DNA of 22,196 bases, from positions 1 through 22,196 of the forward strand of contig JBIOYQ010000061.1 of the NCBI GenBank assembly GCA_044870295.1, given 5' to 3'. The stretch's first letter is position 1. Every line of letters starts with the position of its first letter. Positions 6,583 through 22,196 of this stretch are shown piece after piece. Below the pieces are notes generated by a model. The model worked only from the letters and a program-made list of their open reading frames with translations. It was not told the origin of the DNA and did not search any database. The translations under genes were made by a program, and so were the position numbers. The DNA is from AC-52 sp044870295 (GTDB taxonomy: Bacteria; Actinomycetota; UBA4738).

Positions 6583-8565
6583 ATGAGCAGGCACGGAACG
6601 AGACGGGTGGTCATCGAGGCGGTCGAGCCCCAGGTCGACGGCGGCCGGTTCCCGGTCAAGCGGTCCGTGGGGGAAGAGGTGAGGGTCGAGGCCGACGTCT
6701 TCACCGACGGGCACGATCAGATGGCCGCGGCCCTGCTGTTCCGTCGCGAAGCGGATCCGGCGTGGACCGAAGTCCCCATGGCGCCCCTGTCCAACGATCG
6801 GTGGCAGGGATCGTTCACCGTCGCCACCCTCGGGCACTACCGGTTCACGGTCCGCGGGTGGATCGATCGCTTCGGCACATGGCGGCGTGACCTGGCCAAG
6901 CGCATCGAGGCGGACCAGGATGTCGCCGCCGACCTGCTGATCGGCGCGGGCCACATCGAGCAGGCGGTCCGGCGAGCGCACGGGGAGGCCAGGCGGAAGC
7001 TCCGGCGATGGGCCGACCGCCTCCGGTCGCTGCCGGGCGATCCGGTCGCCGCCGAGGAGGCCCTCGACGACGAGCTGGCCGCCCTCATGGCGGCGCACGC
7101 GGACCGGAGGAACGGCGCGCGGCTCGATCACGAGGTCACGGTCGTGGTCGATCGTGAACGGGCCCGGTTCGGATCCTGGTACGAGTTCTTCCCCCGCTCC
7201 GCCGCCACGGAGCCGGGTCGGCACGGCACCCTGCAGGACGCGACGAAGCGACTCGACTACGTGGCCAGCATGTCGTTCGACGTGGTGTACCTGCCCCCGA
7301 TCCACCCGATCGGCCACACCTTCCGGAAGGGTCTGAACAACGACCCCCAGGGAGGACCGGACGCCGTCGGGAGTCCCTGGGCCATCGGCTCTGAGGAGGG
7401 CGGGCACACGGCGATCCATCCCGACCTTGGGACCATGGAGGACTTCGACCGGCTGGTGGAGCGGGCGCGGGAGCTCGGGATGGAGGTCGCCATGGACCTC
7501 GCGTACCAGTGTTCGCCAGACCATCCGTGGGTCCGCGACCACCCCGAGTGGTTCCGTCACCGGCCCGACGGCACCATCCAGTACGCGGAGAACCCTCCGA
7601 AGAAGTACCAGGACATCTATCCGCTCGACTTCGAGACCCCCGCGTGGCGGGAGCTGTGGACGGAGCTGAAGAGGGTCGTCGACTTCTGGATCGGCCACGG
7701 CCTTCGGATGTTCCGGGTGGACAACCCCCACACCAAGCCGTTCCCCTTCTGGGAGTGGCTGATCACCGACGTGAAGGCCGAGCACCCCGACGTGATCTTC
7801 CTGGCCGAGGCGTTCACCCGGCCCAAGGTCATGTACCGCCTGGCCAAGCTGGGCTTCACCCAGTCCTACACGTATTTCGCGTGGCGCAACGGGAAGTGGG
7901 ACTTGGAGCAGTACTTCACGGAGCTCTCACAGACGCCCGTCCGGGAGTTCTTCCGCGGAAACCTCTGGCCCAACACGCCGGACATCCTGACCGAATACCT
8001 CCAGACGGGCGGGCGTCCCGCGTTCATGATCCGCCTGGTACTGGCCGCCACGCTCGGCGCCAACTACGGGATCTACGGGCCGGCGTTCGAGCTGTGCGAG
8101 AACCGAGCGGTGACGCCCGGTTCCGAGGAATACCTCGACTCGGAGAAGTACCAGGTCCGCTCCTGGGATCTGGACGCGCCGCACAGCCTGGCCGACTTCA
8201 TCGGCCGGGTGAACCGCATCCGGCGAGACAATCCGGCGCTGCTGCAGGACCGGACGCTGCGGTTCCATCGCGTCGACAACGACCAGCTCATCGCATACAG
8301 CAAGACCGTAGGGGCGAACGCCATGCTCATGGTGGTCGACCTCGACCCGCACCGGCGCCACGGTGGATGGCTGGACCTGGACCTCTCCGCGCTGGGCGTG
8401 GAGCACGATCGCGAATACCAGGTCCACGATCTGCTCACGGACTCGTACTACCTGTGGTCCGGGGGGCGTCACTACGTCGAGCTGGATCCCTTCGTCGTGC
8501 CCGCGCACGTCTTCCGCGTCCGCCAGCGGCTGCGCACCGAGCACGACTTCGAGTACTTCGCCTGA
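6583..8565 (+). CDS. glgE: GlgE, alpha-1,4-glucan:maltose-1-phosphate maltosyltransferase (GH13_3)
   Basis: GlgE transfers maltosyl units from alpha-maltose-1-phosphate onto the non-reducing ends of alpha-1,4-glucan, releasing phosphate. From ATG 6583 the protein has 660 residues. The N-terminal beta-sandwich carries VDGGRFPVKRSVGEEV, followed by a helical region to about residue 190 and a GH13 barrel. The catalytic nucleophile is Asp380 (MFRVDNPHTK), the acid/base Glu409 (LAEAF) and the third carboxylate Asp467 (NTPDILTEYL). Their spacing nearly matches the Streptomyces enzyme (D394, E423, D480). An alternative start is ATG 6556, nine codons upstream, which would be leaderless from the candidate promoter; ATG 6544 is less likely. 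It is the first gene of a tight operon; the treS–mak start lies seven bases after its stop. Family assignment is secure; only the start is uncertain. Confidence 0.95.
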   Translation: MSRHGTRRVVIEAVEPQVDGGRFPVKRSVGEEVRVEADVFTDGHDQMAAALLFRREADPAWTEVPMAPLSNDRWQGSFTVATLGHYRFTVRGWIDRFGTWRRDLAKRIEADQDVAADLLIGAGHIEQAVRRAHGEARRKLRRWADRLRSLPGDPVAAEEALDDELAALMAAHADRRNGARLDHEVTVVVDRERARFGSWYEFFPRSAATEPGRHGTLQDATKRLDYVASMSFDVVYLPPIHPIGHTFRKGLNNDPQGGPDAVGSPWAIGSEEGGHTAIHPDLGTMEDFDRLVERARELGMEVAMDLAYQCSPDHPWVRDHPEWFRHRPDGTIQYAENPPKKYQDIYPLDFETPAWRELWTELKRVVDFWIGHGLRMFRVDNPHTKPFPFWEWLITDVKAEHPDVIFLAEAFTRPKVMYRLAKLGFTQSYTYFAWRNGKWDLEQYFTELSQTPVREFFRGNLWPNTPDILTEYLQTGGRPAFMIRLVLAATLGANYGIYGPAFELCENRAVTPGSEEYLDSEKYQVRSWDLDAPHSLADFIGRVNRIRRDNPALLQDRTLRFHRVDNDQLIAYSKTVGANAMLMVVDLDPHRRHGGWLDLDLSALGVEHDREYQVHDLLTDSYYLWSGGRHYVELDPFVVPAHVFRVRQRLRTEHDFEYFA

Positions 8566-8572
8566 GGCCGCC

Positions 8573-11931
<3,359 letters not shown>

Positions 11932-11935
<4 letters not shown>

Positions 11936-13967
11936 CGGGCCGGGCCCGCCACGACTCCCTGCTCAGAGACCTGCACCAGCTGGCCAGATCCTGCGGCATC
12001 CAGGCCACGTCCACCGGCCAGGGAGGCCGACGCCTGCGGGCCGGCGTGGAGACGCTGCTGGCAGCGGTTCGCGCCTACGGGTTGCCCGTCGATCGACTCG
12101 AGGACGTCCCGCGCGCGCTCCGCGAGCGACTCCGGGAGCACGTACACCGCGCGCTCCCGTGGGTGATCGTGGCATGGGACGGGCAGCTTCCCGAGCTGGT
12201 CGTGAGGCGTGTTCGCGTCGAGCTCGAGGACGGGAGCGAGGTCGCCATGGAGTCGGGAACGCCGCGCCAGCGGCTGCCGTTCGGCTACCACCGGCTGCAC
12301 GGGAGGGACGGCCGGGCCGCCGTGACCGCGTTCGTGATCTCGGCGCCTCGCAGCCTCCCGGTGAGCGGTGGGCGGCAGTGGGGCGTGTTCATCCCCCTGT
12401 ACGCCCTTCGCTCCGCGCGGAGCTGGGGCGTGGGCGACCTCTCGGACCTGGGCGACCTGCTGGAGTGGGTGGGTCGACAGGGCGGCATGATGGTGGGGAC
12501 GCTCCCCATCCTGGCCTCGTTCCTGGAGGAGCCCTTCGAACCGAGCCCGTACTCCCCCGCCAGCCGCCTGTTCTGGAACGAGCTGTACGTGGACGTCACG
12601 GCCGTGCCGGAGCTGGAACGCTCTCCCGAGGCGCGCGCCCTCCTCCGATCCGAGCACTTGCGGAAGGAGATCGAGAACCTCCGCCACGACGAACTGGTGG
12701 ACTATCGAGCCGCCATGGCCGCGAAGCGGCAGGTGCTGGAGGTCCTGGCCGGCGCCCTGGTGGCCGATGGCGGTTCCCGGCGGGCCGCCTTCCAGGAGCA
12801 CCTCGACCACCATCCGCGACTCAGCGACTACGCCGCCTTCCGAGCGGCCGTCGAGCGCCACCGGTCGCCCTGGCAGGCGTGGCCGGCGAGGGAGCGGGAC
12901 GGCCGGCTGCCACCCCACGGCGGCAACCCCCCGGCCGACCTCTACCACCGCTACGTCCAGTGGCTGGCGGACGAGCAGCTGGGCGGGGTGGCCGGGCGGG
13001 CTCGGTCGAACGGATCGTCCCTGTACTTCGACTTCCCGCTGGGCGTGAACTCCGCGGGCTACGACGTCTGGAGCGAGCGCGACGTGTTCGTCATGGAGGC
13101 GACCGCCGGGGCGCCGCCGGACGCCTTCTTCACCGCGGGGCAGGACTGGGGGTTCCATCCACTGCACCCCGAGGCCATCCGCGAGCAGGAGTACCGGTAT
13201 CCCATCGCGTGTCTGCGGCACGTGTTCCGGCACGCGGGGGTGCTCCGCGTCGACCACGTGATGGGACTCCACCGCCTGTACTGGGTGCCGCGCGGGATGG
13301 CCGCGTCGCAGGGCGTGTACGTCCGCTACCCCGCCGAGGAGCTGTACGCGATCCTGGTCCTGGAGGCGTGGCGGGCCGGCGCCGTCGTGGTGGGCGAGGA
13401 TCTCGGCGTCGTGCCCTCCTACGTGCGGCCGGCCATGGAACGACACGGCATCCTCCGGTCCTGGGTGCTGCCCTGGGAGACCAGCGATCAGTCCGCCCCG
13501 GTGAACCCCATTCCTCAGCGTTCGATGACCGCCCTCGACACCCATGACATGCCGCCGTTCGCCGCCTACTGGCGAGGCGAGGACATCGACCTCCGGGTCG
13601 AGCGGGGCTGGCTCGATGAGGCCGGCGCGGCCTCGGAGCGAAGGACCCGGGCCTCCCAACGGGCTCGGCTCACCGAGTACCTCCGGCGACGTGGCTGGCT
13701 CGGGGGCACCAGAGGGCAAGCCGTTGACGACGCCGCCTTCCTGACCGCGTGCCTGAGCGAGCTGGCCGCCTCACCGGCCACCCAGATGCTGGTCACCTTG
13801 GAGGACCTCTGGCTCGAGACCAGGCCCCAGAACGTCCCCGGGACCGTGGACGTCTATCCGAACTGGCGTCGGAAGGCTCGGCATCCCCTGGAGCGCATTC
13901 GCCGGATGCCGGAGGTGGTCGATACGCTTGGGAGCATCGACGCCATTCGAAAGGGAACGACCTCCAG

Positions 13968-13971
<4 letters not shown>
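11932..13971 (+). CDS. malQ: 4-alpha-glucanotransferase (amylomaltase, GH77)
   Basis: MalQ disproportionates alpha-1,4-glucans, moving glucan segments between chains and releasing glucose. The 679-residue protein has an N-terminal accessory domain of about 145 residues, then the GH77 barrel opening with WGVFIPLYALRS and SWGVGDLSDL. Catalytic residues are Asp441 (LRVDHVMGLHR), Glu489 (VVGEDLGVVP) and Asp539 (LDTHDMP). The conserved QNVPGT and YPNWRRK near the C-terminus confirm a full-length enzyme. The start is GTG 11932, overlapping the treS–mak TGA by four bases (GTGA); the stop overlaps the glgB ATG in the same way (ATGA), so translation is probably coupled along the operon. Its role here is likely trimming or recycling malto-oligosaccharides made by GlgE or released by debranching. 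Confidence 0.95.
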
Positions 13972-18030
<4,059 letters not shown>

Positions 18031-18050
<20 letters not shown>

Positions 18051-18858
18051 GGGTGGCGTTCATGCTGCCCGAGCGGTAGCCATCGGGCGCGACGACCACC
18101 TCGGCCCAACCGAGGTCCCGGATGCCGGCCAGCACGTCATCCAGGGCCGGGTGCGTTCGAAGCTGCATCACGTCTTGAGGAGAGACCTCGATCGACGCGC
18201 GGCCTCCGAAGTGGCGGACGCGAACCTCGTCGAACCCGAGCCGGCGGACCAGCTGCTCCGCCCGGTCGATCCGGGCGAGGAGATCAGGGGTGATGCGAAC
18301 CCCGAACGCCACCCGGGAGGACAGGCACGCCATGGCGGGCTTGTCGGCCACCGGTAGCTCGAGCTCACGGGCGAGCCGGCGGACGGCCTCCTTGCCGACC
18401 CCTCCTTCGAGCAGCGGATTCCTCACGCCGCGCTGTCGGCCGGCCAGCAGCCCCGGCCTGAGGTCGGCCACGTCGTCGGCGTTGGCTCCTCCCAGCACCA
18501 CGGTCCCGGGACCCGCGTGTTCGGCGGCCATGCGCTCGAGGACCGTATACAGCTCCACCTTGCAGTGGTAGCAGCGGAGTCCATCGTTTCGGGCGTACGC
18601 TTCCCGCTCGACCTCGCCGGTGGAGACGGCGCGGTGCTCGACCTCCAGGATGCGAGCCACCTCCCTGGCCGATTCGAATTCGCCCTCCGGATAGCTCGGA
18701 GAGAGCGCCGTCACAGCGGTCACTTTCGAAGGGCCGAGGGCCCGGGACGCCACACCGGTCACCACGCTGGAGTCGACCCCGCCGGACAGAGCCACGACCG
18801 CCCGAGCCGCGCCGTAGCCGCGGACCGCGGCTTCCAGACGGCCCAGGAGCTCGCTCAT
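18031..18858 (-). CDS. larE: LarE, ATP-dependent sacrificial sulfur transferase
   Basis: LarE adenylates the pyridinium biscarboxylic acid mononucleotide made by LarB and donates sulfur to it in the synthesis of the nickel-pincer nucleotide cofactor. The 275-residue protein has the PP-loop SGGVDSS (25-31), an RCYHCK motif (95-100) and the PAMACLSSR motif. Cys178 in that motif lines up with the sacrificial cysteine (Cys176) of the Lactobacillus plantarum enzyme. Only a single Cys is present there, so the sacrificial mode seems likelier than an iron-sulfur type; this is inference. The ATG start at 18858-18856 overlaps the larC TGA (ATGA), so it is translationally coupled to larC. The 3' end overlaps the 3' end of the convergent glgX by 20 bases. 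Confidence 0.94.
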
Positions 18859-20084
18859 CCTTCGGCGTGCGTCGTGCTGAGCCAGGCGGTTCGGGCCGCC
18901 GCGACCGCCTCCTCGTACACGTGCCGGACCGGCCGGCCCGCTCGCTGCGCCACCGCCGCCACGTCGTCGTGCTCGGGCGTGGCGCTGACCACGCGCCCGC
19001 CCAAGAGCCCCACCTTCACCCGGACGCTGCCGTCGGGGAGGTCGACGCCGACCGTCCGCCGTTCCAGCTCAGACCGGGCGACGCGATGTGACCTGACGCC
19101 GAAAGTGGACGTGGCCTCGAAGAAGACGCCCCGGAGGCGGGGCTCGGAGTCCGGCTCCACCAGGGCCGACAGCACCACGCCGGAGCGCCCCTTCTTCATC
19201 GTGACGGGCGTGGTCCAGACGTCCAGCGCGCCGGCGGCCAGCAACGCCTGCGCGGCGTCGGCCACCAGCTCAGGCGTGAGATCGTCGAGGTTCGCCTCGA
19301 GGACCACCAGGTCCCTGACCGGGGGGGCGTCGTCGGCATCGGCCTTCGGATCCGAGCCGATCACGACGCGAACCACGTTCGGTCGCTCCGGGGGATCGTT
19401 CGTCCCGGCGCCGTACCCGACCGCCTCGACCGTCATCTCGGGGAACCCGTCCGCCGGCGTGGCCAGCGCCGCGAGGATCGCAGCCGCCGTGGGCGTGACC
19501 ACCTCGCCGGGTCCGCCGGGACGCGTTCGGAATCCCCGGAGCAGCTCCAGCGTGGCCGGTGCGGGCAGCGGGATGCCCGGATGATCGGCGGTGGGCGGCA
19601 GCCACCCCTCGCTTTCCAGCGGGATGGGCGAGACGAGCACGCGATCCACACTGGCCGCGTGCATGGCAGCGGCGAAGCCGACCACGTCCAACAACGTGTC
19701 GTCGTCGCCGGCGGCATGCTCGATCGCCCCGTCCTCGGAGTTCGACCAACCGTGGACCCGGGCCTCCGCTCCTCCGAGTCGTTCGATCACGTCGCGGGCG
19801 GTCGCGGCCACGGACAACGGAAGCGGCGCCCGGTCGATGGCCGAGAGCAGCTCGTTCAGCGTTCGTCGTTCCAACGGAACCTTCGGCGGCGACTCGACGG
19901 CCAGGTGCGAGGCTCGGATGCCCGCGCGATGGACCGTGTGGAGCCGGCATGCGAATCGACCGGGAAGCACGGCCTCGACGGCGTCCCACACCGGCTGTTC
20001 CGGGACACCCGCGTCGAGCAGCGCGGCCAGCAACATGTCGCCGGCGGCACCTCCAACTACGTCGACGTAGAGCGTTCTGTTCAC
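18855..20084 (-). CDS. larC: LarC, nickel insertion protein (CTP-dependent cyclometallase)
   Basis: LarC inserts nickel into the pincer nucleotide, the last step of nickel-pincer nucleotide synthesis. The 409-residue protein opens with LYVDVVGGAAGDMLLAALLDAG, a variant of the family's YFD-x5-GDM start, and carries the DUF111 elements EVVTPTAAAIL, GYGAGTND and EANLDDLTPELVADA. A C-terminal domain follows with VTMKKGRSGVVLSAL and FEATSTFGVRSHRVAR. The coding sequence is one uninterrupted frame, unlike L. plantarum, where larC is split into larC1/larC2 and joined by frameshifting. The start is GTG at 20084-20082, overlapping the larB TGA as GTGA; the longer open frame to 20423 lies wholly over larB and is not coding. 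Its own stop overlaps the larE start. Confidence 0.94.
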   Translation of the reverse strand: MNRTLYVDVVGGAAGDMLLAALLDAGVPEQPVWDAVEAVLPGRFACRLHTVHRAGIRASHLAVESPPKVPLERRTLNELLSAIDRAPLPLSVAATARDVIERLGGAEARVHGWSNSEDGAIEHAAGDDDTLLDVVGFAAAMHAASVDRVLVSPIPLESEGWLPPTADHPGIPLPAPATLELLRGFRTRPGGPGEVVTPTAAAILAALATPADGFPEMTVEAVGYGAGTNDPPERPNVVRVVIGSDPKADADDAPPVRDLVVLEANLDDLTPELVADAAQALLAAGALDVWTTPVTMKKGRSGVVLSALVEPDSEPRLRGVFFEATSTFGVRSHRVARSELERRTVGVDLPDGSVRVKVGLLGGRVVSATPEHDDVAAVAQRAGRPVRHVYEEAVAAARTAWLSTTHAEG

Positions 20085-20899
20085 GGCCCCTTCACGGTTC
20101 GCGCGATCAACGCCGCCGCGTAGCCGGCCCCGACGCCGTCGTCGATGTTCACGCACACCACACCGGGGGCGCACGACGACAGCATCGACAGGAGCGCGGC
20201 CAGCCCCCCGAAGCTGGCGCCGTAGCCGGCGCTGGTGGGACAGGCGATGACCGGGCACGGCGCAAGGCCGCCGACCACGCTGGCCAGCGCCCCTTCCATC
20301 CCTGCCAGGACCACGACGGCGTCCGCGTCCTCGAGTCGAGTCCGATGGGCTGCCAGTCGATGCAGCCCCGCCACGCCGACGTCGGGGATGAGATCCACCT
20401 CGGCTCCCATGACCGAAGCGCACAGGGCGGCTTCCTCCGCCACCGCCAGGTCGGCCGTCCCCCCGGTCACGACGACGACGCGGCCTCGCCGCGTCCGGAC
20501 GCCGCGGAGGATGGCGATGGCGCCGCTGCGCGGCGCTTCCTCGACCGGGAGCCCGGTCCGTGACGCCGCCGCTCGAACCGCGGCCAGCTGGTCCTGATCA
20601 GCCCTGGTCACCAGGACCGGGCCGTCGTTCCCGGCGAGCAGCCGCTCCACGATCGCCGCCACCTCGTGCACGGTCTTGCCGCGCCCGTACACGATCTCCG
20701 TGGTCCCCTGTCGAAGCTCACGATGATGATCGACCTTGGCGAAGCCGAGATCCGAGAACGGAAGGTCTCGCAGCGCGGCGGCCGCGGAGTCCGGCGTGAC
20801 CTCACCACGCGCCACCGCGGCGAGCAGGTCGCGGAGCCGCGCCTCATAGGTCGACGGTTCGTACGACGGGGTGCCGCCTTCGTCCTCCAGCCCGATCAC
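20081..20899 (-). CDS. larB: LarB, nickel-pincer cofactor biosynthesis carboxylase/hydrolase
   Basis: LarB carboxylates nicotinic acid adenine dinucleotide and cleaves it, the first step toward the nickel-pincer cofactor. Of its 272 residues, the N-terminal third has a helical segment (LRDLLAAVARGEVTPDSAA) and the family motifs FAKVDHHRELRQG and EIVYGRGKT. The C-terminal two thirds is a PurE-like AIR-carboxylase domain (VVVVTGGTADLAVAEEA, VVLAGMEGALASVVGGL, CPTSAGYGASFGG). GTG 20899 is the furthest plausible start and has a poor Shine-Dalgarno; the first 15 or so residues are not conserved in my recollection of the family, so translation may begin slightly later. It lies 28 bases after the cupredoxin gene on the same strand, and its stop overlaps the larC GTG. 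Confidence 0.93.
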   Translation of the reverse strand: MIGLEDEGGTPSYEPSTYEARLRDLLAAVARGEVTPDSAAAALRDLPFSDLGFAKVDHHRELRQGTTEIVYGRGKTVHEVAAIVERLLAGNDGPVLVTRADQDQLAAVRAAASRTGLPVEEAPRSGAIAILRGVRTRRGRVVVVTGGTADLAVAEEAALCASVMGAEVDLIPDVGVAGLHRLAAHRTRLEDADAVVVLAGMEGALASVVGGLAPCPVIACPTSAGYGASFGGLAALLSMLSSCAPGVVCVNIDDGVGAGYAAALIARTVKGP

Positions 20900-20927
20900 C
20901 GGGCCACGATAGCCGAAGCCGCTCGGG

Positions 20928-21422
20928 TCAGCCCGTGACGGTCAGGGTCCCTCGCATCCCGGATCCCACATGGAACCGGCAGATGAACGAGTACGTGCCC
21001 GGGTTCAGGTCGATGGTGACCGTCTGGCTCTGGCCTCCGGAGTTCACGACGTCCACGTCTTGTCCCTCGATGGTGAAGGTGTGTGGGATCGAGGCGACGT
21101 CGTTCACCTCGATGACGTCCCCCTTCTTGACGGTGAGATTGGCCGGGGAGAACGCGAGCTGTCCGCCCGAGCCCTGCTTCACCATGGCCGAGGCGGCGGA
21201 GCCGGAGACGGAGCCGTTCCCGCCCTTTCCCACGTCGCCGTACCCTCCGCCGCCGTAGCCGCCTCCACCGCCCGCCGCCCCGCCCGTCGCGGGCGAGGAC
21301 ACGCTCGGTGAGGGTGTGCCGCCCGCCCCGGCGGACGACGTCGAGGCGCACGCCGCACCGAGGCATGCCAGGACGGCGATGGCCGCCAGAGACGCATTGA
21401 ACCGAGTCCGCTTCGCCCGCAT
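20928..21422 (-). CDS. Type-1 copper cupredoxin (plastocyanin-like), exported, probable lipoprotein
   Basis: This is an extracytoplasmic blue-copper protein likely to carry electrons or bind copper. Of its 164 residues, a basic start (MRAKRTR) and hydrophobic core lead to Cys20 or Cys25; neither lipobox is perfect (V-L-A-C and G-A-A-C), so lipidation is probable but not certain. A low-complexity Gly/Ser/Tyr-rich linker covers roughly residues 26-75. The cupredoxin domain follows with ligands His114 (IPHTF), Cys148, His151 and Met156 (C-x2-H-x4-M), a complete type-1 site. The ATG at 21422-21420 has a strong GAGAGGAG upstream. Its partner oxidase or reductase is not in the window. It precedes larB on the same strand by 28 bases and may share its transcript; I see no functional link with nickel cofactor synthesis. 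Confidence 0.9.
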   Translation of the reverse strand: MRAKRTRFNASLAAIAVLACLGAACASTSSAGAGGTPSPSVSSPATGGAAGGGGGYGGGGYGDVGKGGNGSVSGSAASAMVKQGSGGQLAFSPANLTVKKGDVIEVNDVASIPHTFTIEGQDVDVVNSGGQSQTVTIDLNPGTYSFICRFHVGSGMRGTLTVTG

Positions 21423-21506
21423 GGTGGTCTCCTCTCGGCTGCTGGCAGGTAGTACGAGGGAGACCGTCCGAGGGTGCGCCAGGTGTGTTGCGGGTCTGTG
21501 GTGAGT

Positions 21507-22061
21507 TCAGGAAGGCCGGTACGGCTCGAACCGGACGATCTCGTACGCGAAGGTCCCTCCGGGGGCGTCGTAGGAGACCTGGTCCCCTACCCGCCGGCCC
21601 AGCAGAGCCGAGCCGAAGGGCGAGTTGGAGGTGACGGTGCGAACGCCCGGAGCCCGCTCCTCCGCCGAGAGGGCCACCAGGTACGTCTCCTCCTCGTCTT
21701 CGTCCTCGTCGTCGACCGGCCGGACCGTGACCAGCGTTCCCGGCCCGACCTCGTCGCTGTCGGCCGCCTCGATGATCTCGGGATCGCGCAGGAGCTGTTC
21801 GAGCTGGCGGATGCGCGCCTCCATCAGGCCCTGCTCGTTCTTGGCCGCGTCGTACTCGGCGTTCTCCATGATGTCGCCGAACTCGCGGGCGTGGAGCAGC
21901 CGCTCGGCCATGCGGGTGCGGCCCTCGGTCCGAAGCTCTTCCAGCTCGCGTCGCATGCGGACGTAGGCCTCCAGCGTCAGACTGGCGGATGGCTCCTGTC
22001 CTGGCTTGCGGGGCGGGCGGTCCGGAGGCAGGAAGGCAGGGTCGTAATCGGTTCGGTGCAT
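21507..22061 (-). CDS. greA: GreA/GreB-type transcription elongation factor
   Basis: GreA rescues backtracked RNA polymerase by stimulating transcript cleavage through the secondary channel. The N-terminal coiled coil has the tip motif HAREFGDIMENAEYDAAKNEQ, with the key acidic residues Asp63 and Glu66 present. The C-terminal FKBP-like domain ends with SNSPFGSALLGRRVGD and SYDAPGG. The protein has 184 residues against about 158 for Escherichia coli GreA. The excess is an N-terminal extension of about 25 residues and an acidic run (D117-E125, DDEDEDEEE) between the coiled coil and the C-terminal domain. I chose ATG 22061: it has no Shine-Dalgarno but an ideally placed TANNNT box, suggesting a leaderless mRNA. 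The open frame reaches 22160 but would overlap the acetyltransferase gene. The next gene on the strand, the cupredoxin, starts 84 bases downstream. Confidence 0.93.
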   Translation of the reverse strand: MHRTDYDPAFLPPDRPPRKPGQEPSASLTLEAYVRMRRELEELRTEGRTRMAERLLHAREFGDIMENAEYDAAKNEQGLMEARIRQLEQLLRDPEIIEAADSDEVGPGTLVTVRPVDDEDEDEEETYLVALSAEERAPGVRTVTSNSPFGSALLGRRVGDQVSYDAPGGTFAYEIVRFEPYRPS

Positions 22062-22067
22062 CCAAGC

Positions 22068-22073
22068 AAAATA
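22068..22073 (-). promoter_or_regulatory. Candidate leaderless -10 box for greA
   Basis: TATTTT on the minus strand occupies positions -12 to -7 relative to the greA ATG, the spacing expected when transcription starts at the A of the start codon. Leaderless genes are common in actinobacteria. No clear -35 hexamer is visible and no Shine-Dalgarno precedes the ATG, which agrees with leaderless translation. Confidence 0.4.
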
Positions 22074-22101
22074 CCAACCGACACCGACAACTGACTCCCA
22101 G

Positions 22102-22196
22102 CTATGCGAGCTCGATCTCGTATCCGAGCCATGCGGAGATGCTCGCTCCGGTTCGCCCATACAGACGTTGGGCCGTGTGATTGTCGAAGGCGGTCA
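22102..22196 (-). CDS. C-terminal end of a GNAT-family acetyltransferase (partial)
   Basis: Only the last 30 or so codons are in the window; the gene enters from the right edge and ends at TAG 22104-22102. The peptide includes DNHTAQRLYGRTGA and ends WLGYEIELA. This fits the closing motif of GCN5-related N-acetyltransferases: an N-x2-A-x2-LY-x3-G helix contacting acetyl-CoA, then the last strand. The substrate cannot be told from this fragment. It is followed after 40 bases by greA on the same strand. Confidence 0.7.
   Translation of the reverse strand, partial: TAFDNHTAQRLYGRTGASISAWLGYEIELA

Noticed and set aside
6453..6704. Longer start for the DUF4032 protein
   Set aside because: It would cover the glgE start region antisense and lacks a good ribosome binding site; GTG 6452 has one.
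5944..7785. A 613-codon minus-strand open frame across DUF4032 and glgE
   Set aside because: It is antisense to glgE, shows no motifs and follows third-position GC bias.
8363..8572. Earlier start for the TreS–maltokinase protein, inside glgE
   Set aside because: The residues are Trp/Ser/Arg-rich nonsense read out of frame from glgE; the conserved TreS sequence begins after GTG 8573.

Overview
The window is GC-rich and densely coding. It has frequent GTG starts and start/stop overlaps of the ATGA/GTGA type. Gene content (a GlgM-like GT4 enzyme, GlgE, a trehalose synthase–maltokinase, a DUF4032 protein) points to an uncultured member of the Actinomycetota. This placement is inferred from gene content only; no rRNA or other phylogenetic marker is present. 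No non-coding stretch exceeds about 130 bases, and I saw no tRNA, rRNA, CRISPR array, insertion sequence or phage gene.

Region 1 (1-3943, minus strand) is a sugar-uptake operon read right to left. It holds an MsmK/UgpC-type ABC ATPase, a GH1 beta-glucosidase and a CUT1-type sugar-binding lipoprotein whose stop codon is at the left edge. The two permease genes such a system needs are not here and probably lie beyond the left edge. The GH1 gene has no ATG, GTG or TTG at its conserved N-terminus; an ACG sits where the start should be.

Region 2 (4023-18050) is an alpha-glucan/trehalose island. A GlgM-type glycosyltransferase (plus) converges on a DUF4032 protein (minus), which is divergent from a five-gene plus-strand operon: glgE, a treS–maltokinase fusion, malQ, glgB and glgX. 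Together these encode maltose-1-phosphate supply (from ADP-glucose by GlgM, from trehalose by TreS–Mak), polymerisation (GlgE), branching (GlgB), and remodelling or debranching (MalQ, GlgX). The glgX gene is broken by a clean two-base deletion inside its first catalytic-barrel motif, where the canonical DVVYNHT should be. The DUF4032 protein shows a set of protein-kinase-like motifs that may mean it is an active kinase tied to this island.

Region 3 (18031-22196, minus strand) reads right to left as the tail of a GNAT acetyltransferase, a GreA-type transcript cleavage factor with a likely leaderless start, a type-1 copper cupredoxin lipoprotein, and larB-larC-larE. The last three make the nickel-pincer nucleotide cofactor; their overlapping start/stop codons imply one transcript. 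No LarA-type client enzyme is in view.

Two lesions (the glgX frameshift and the GH1 start) lie among otherwise intact genes. Each could be real decay or an assembly/sequencing error; reads over the two sites would decide.
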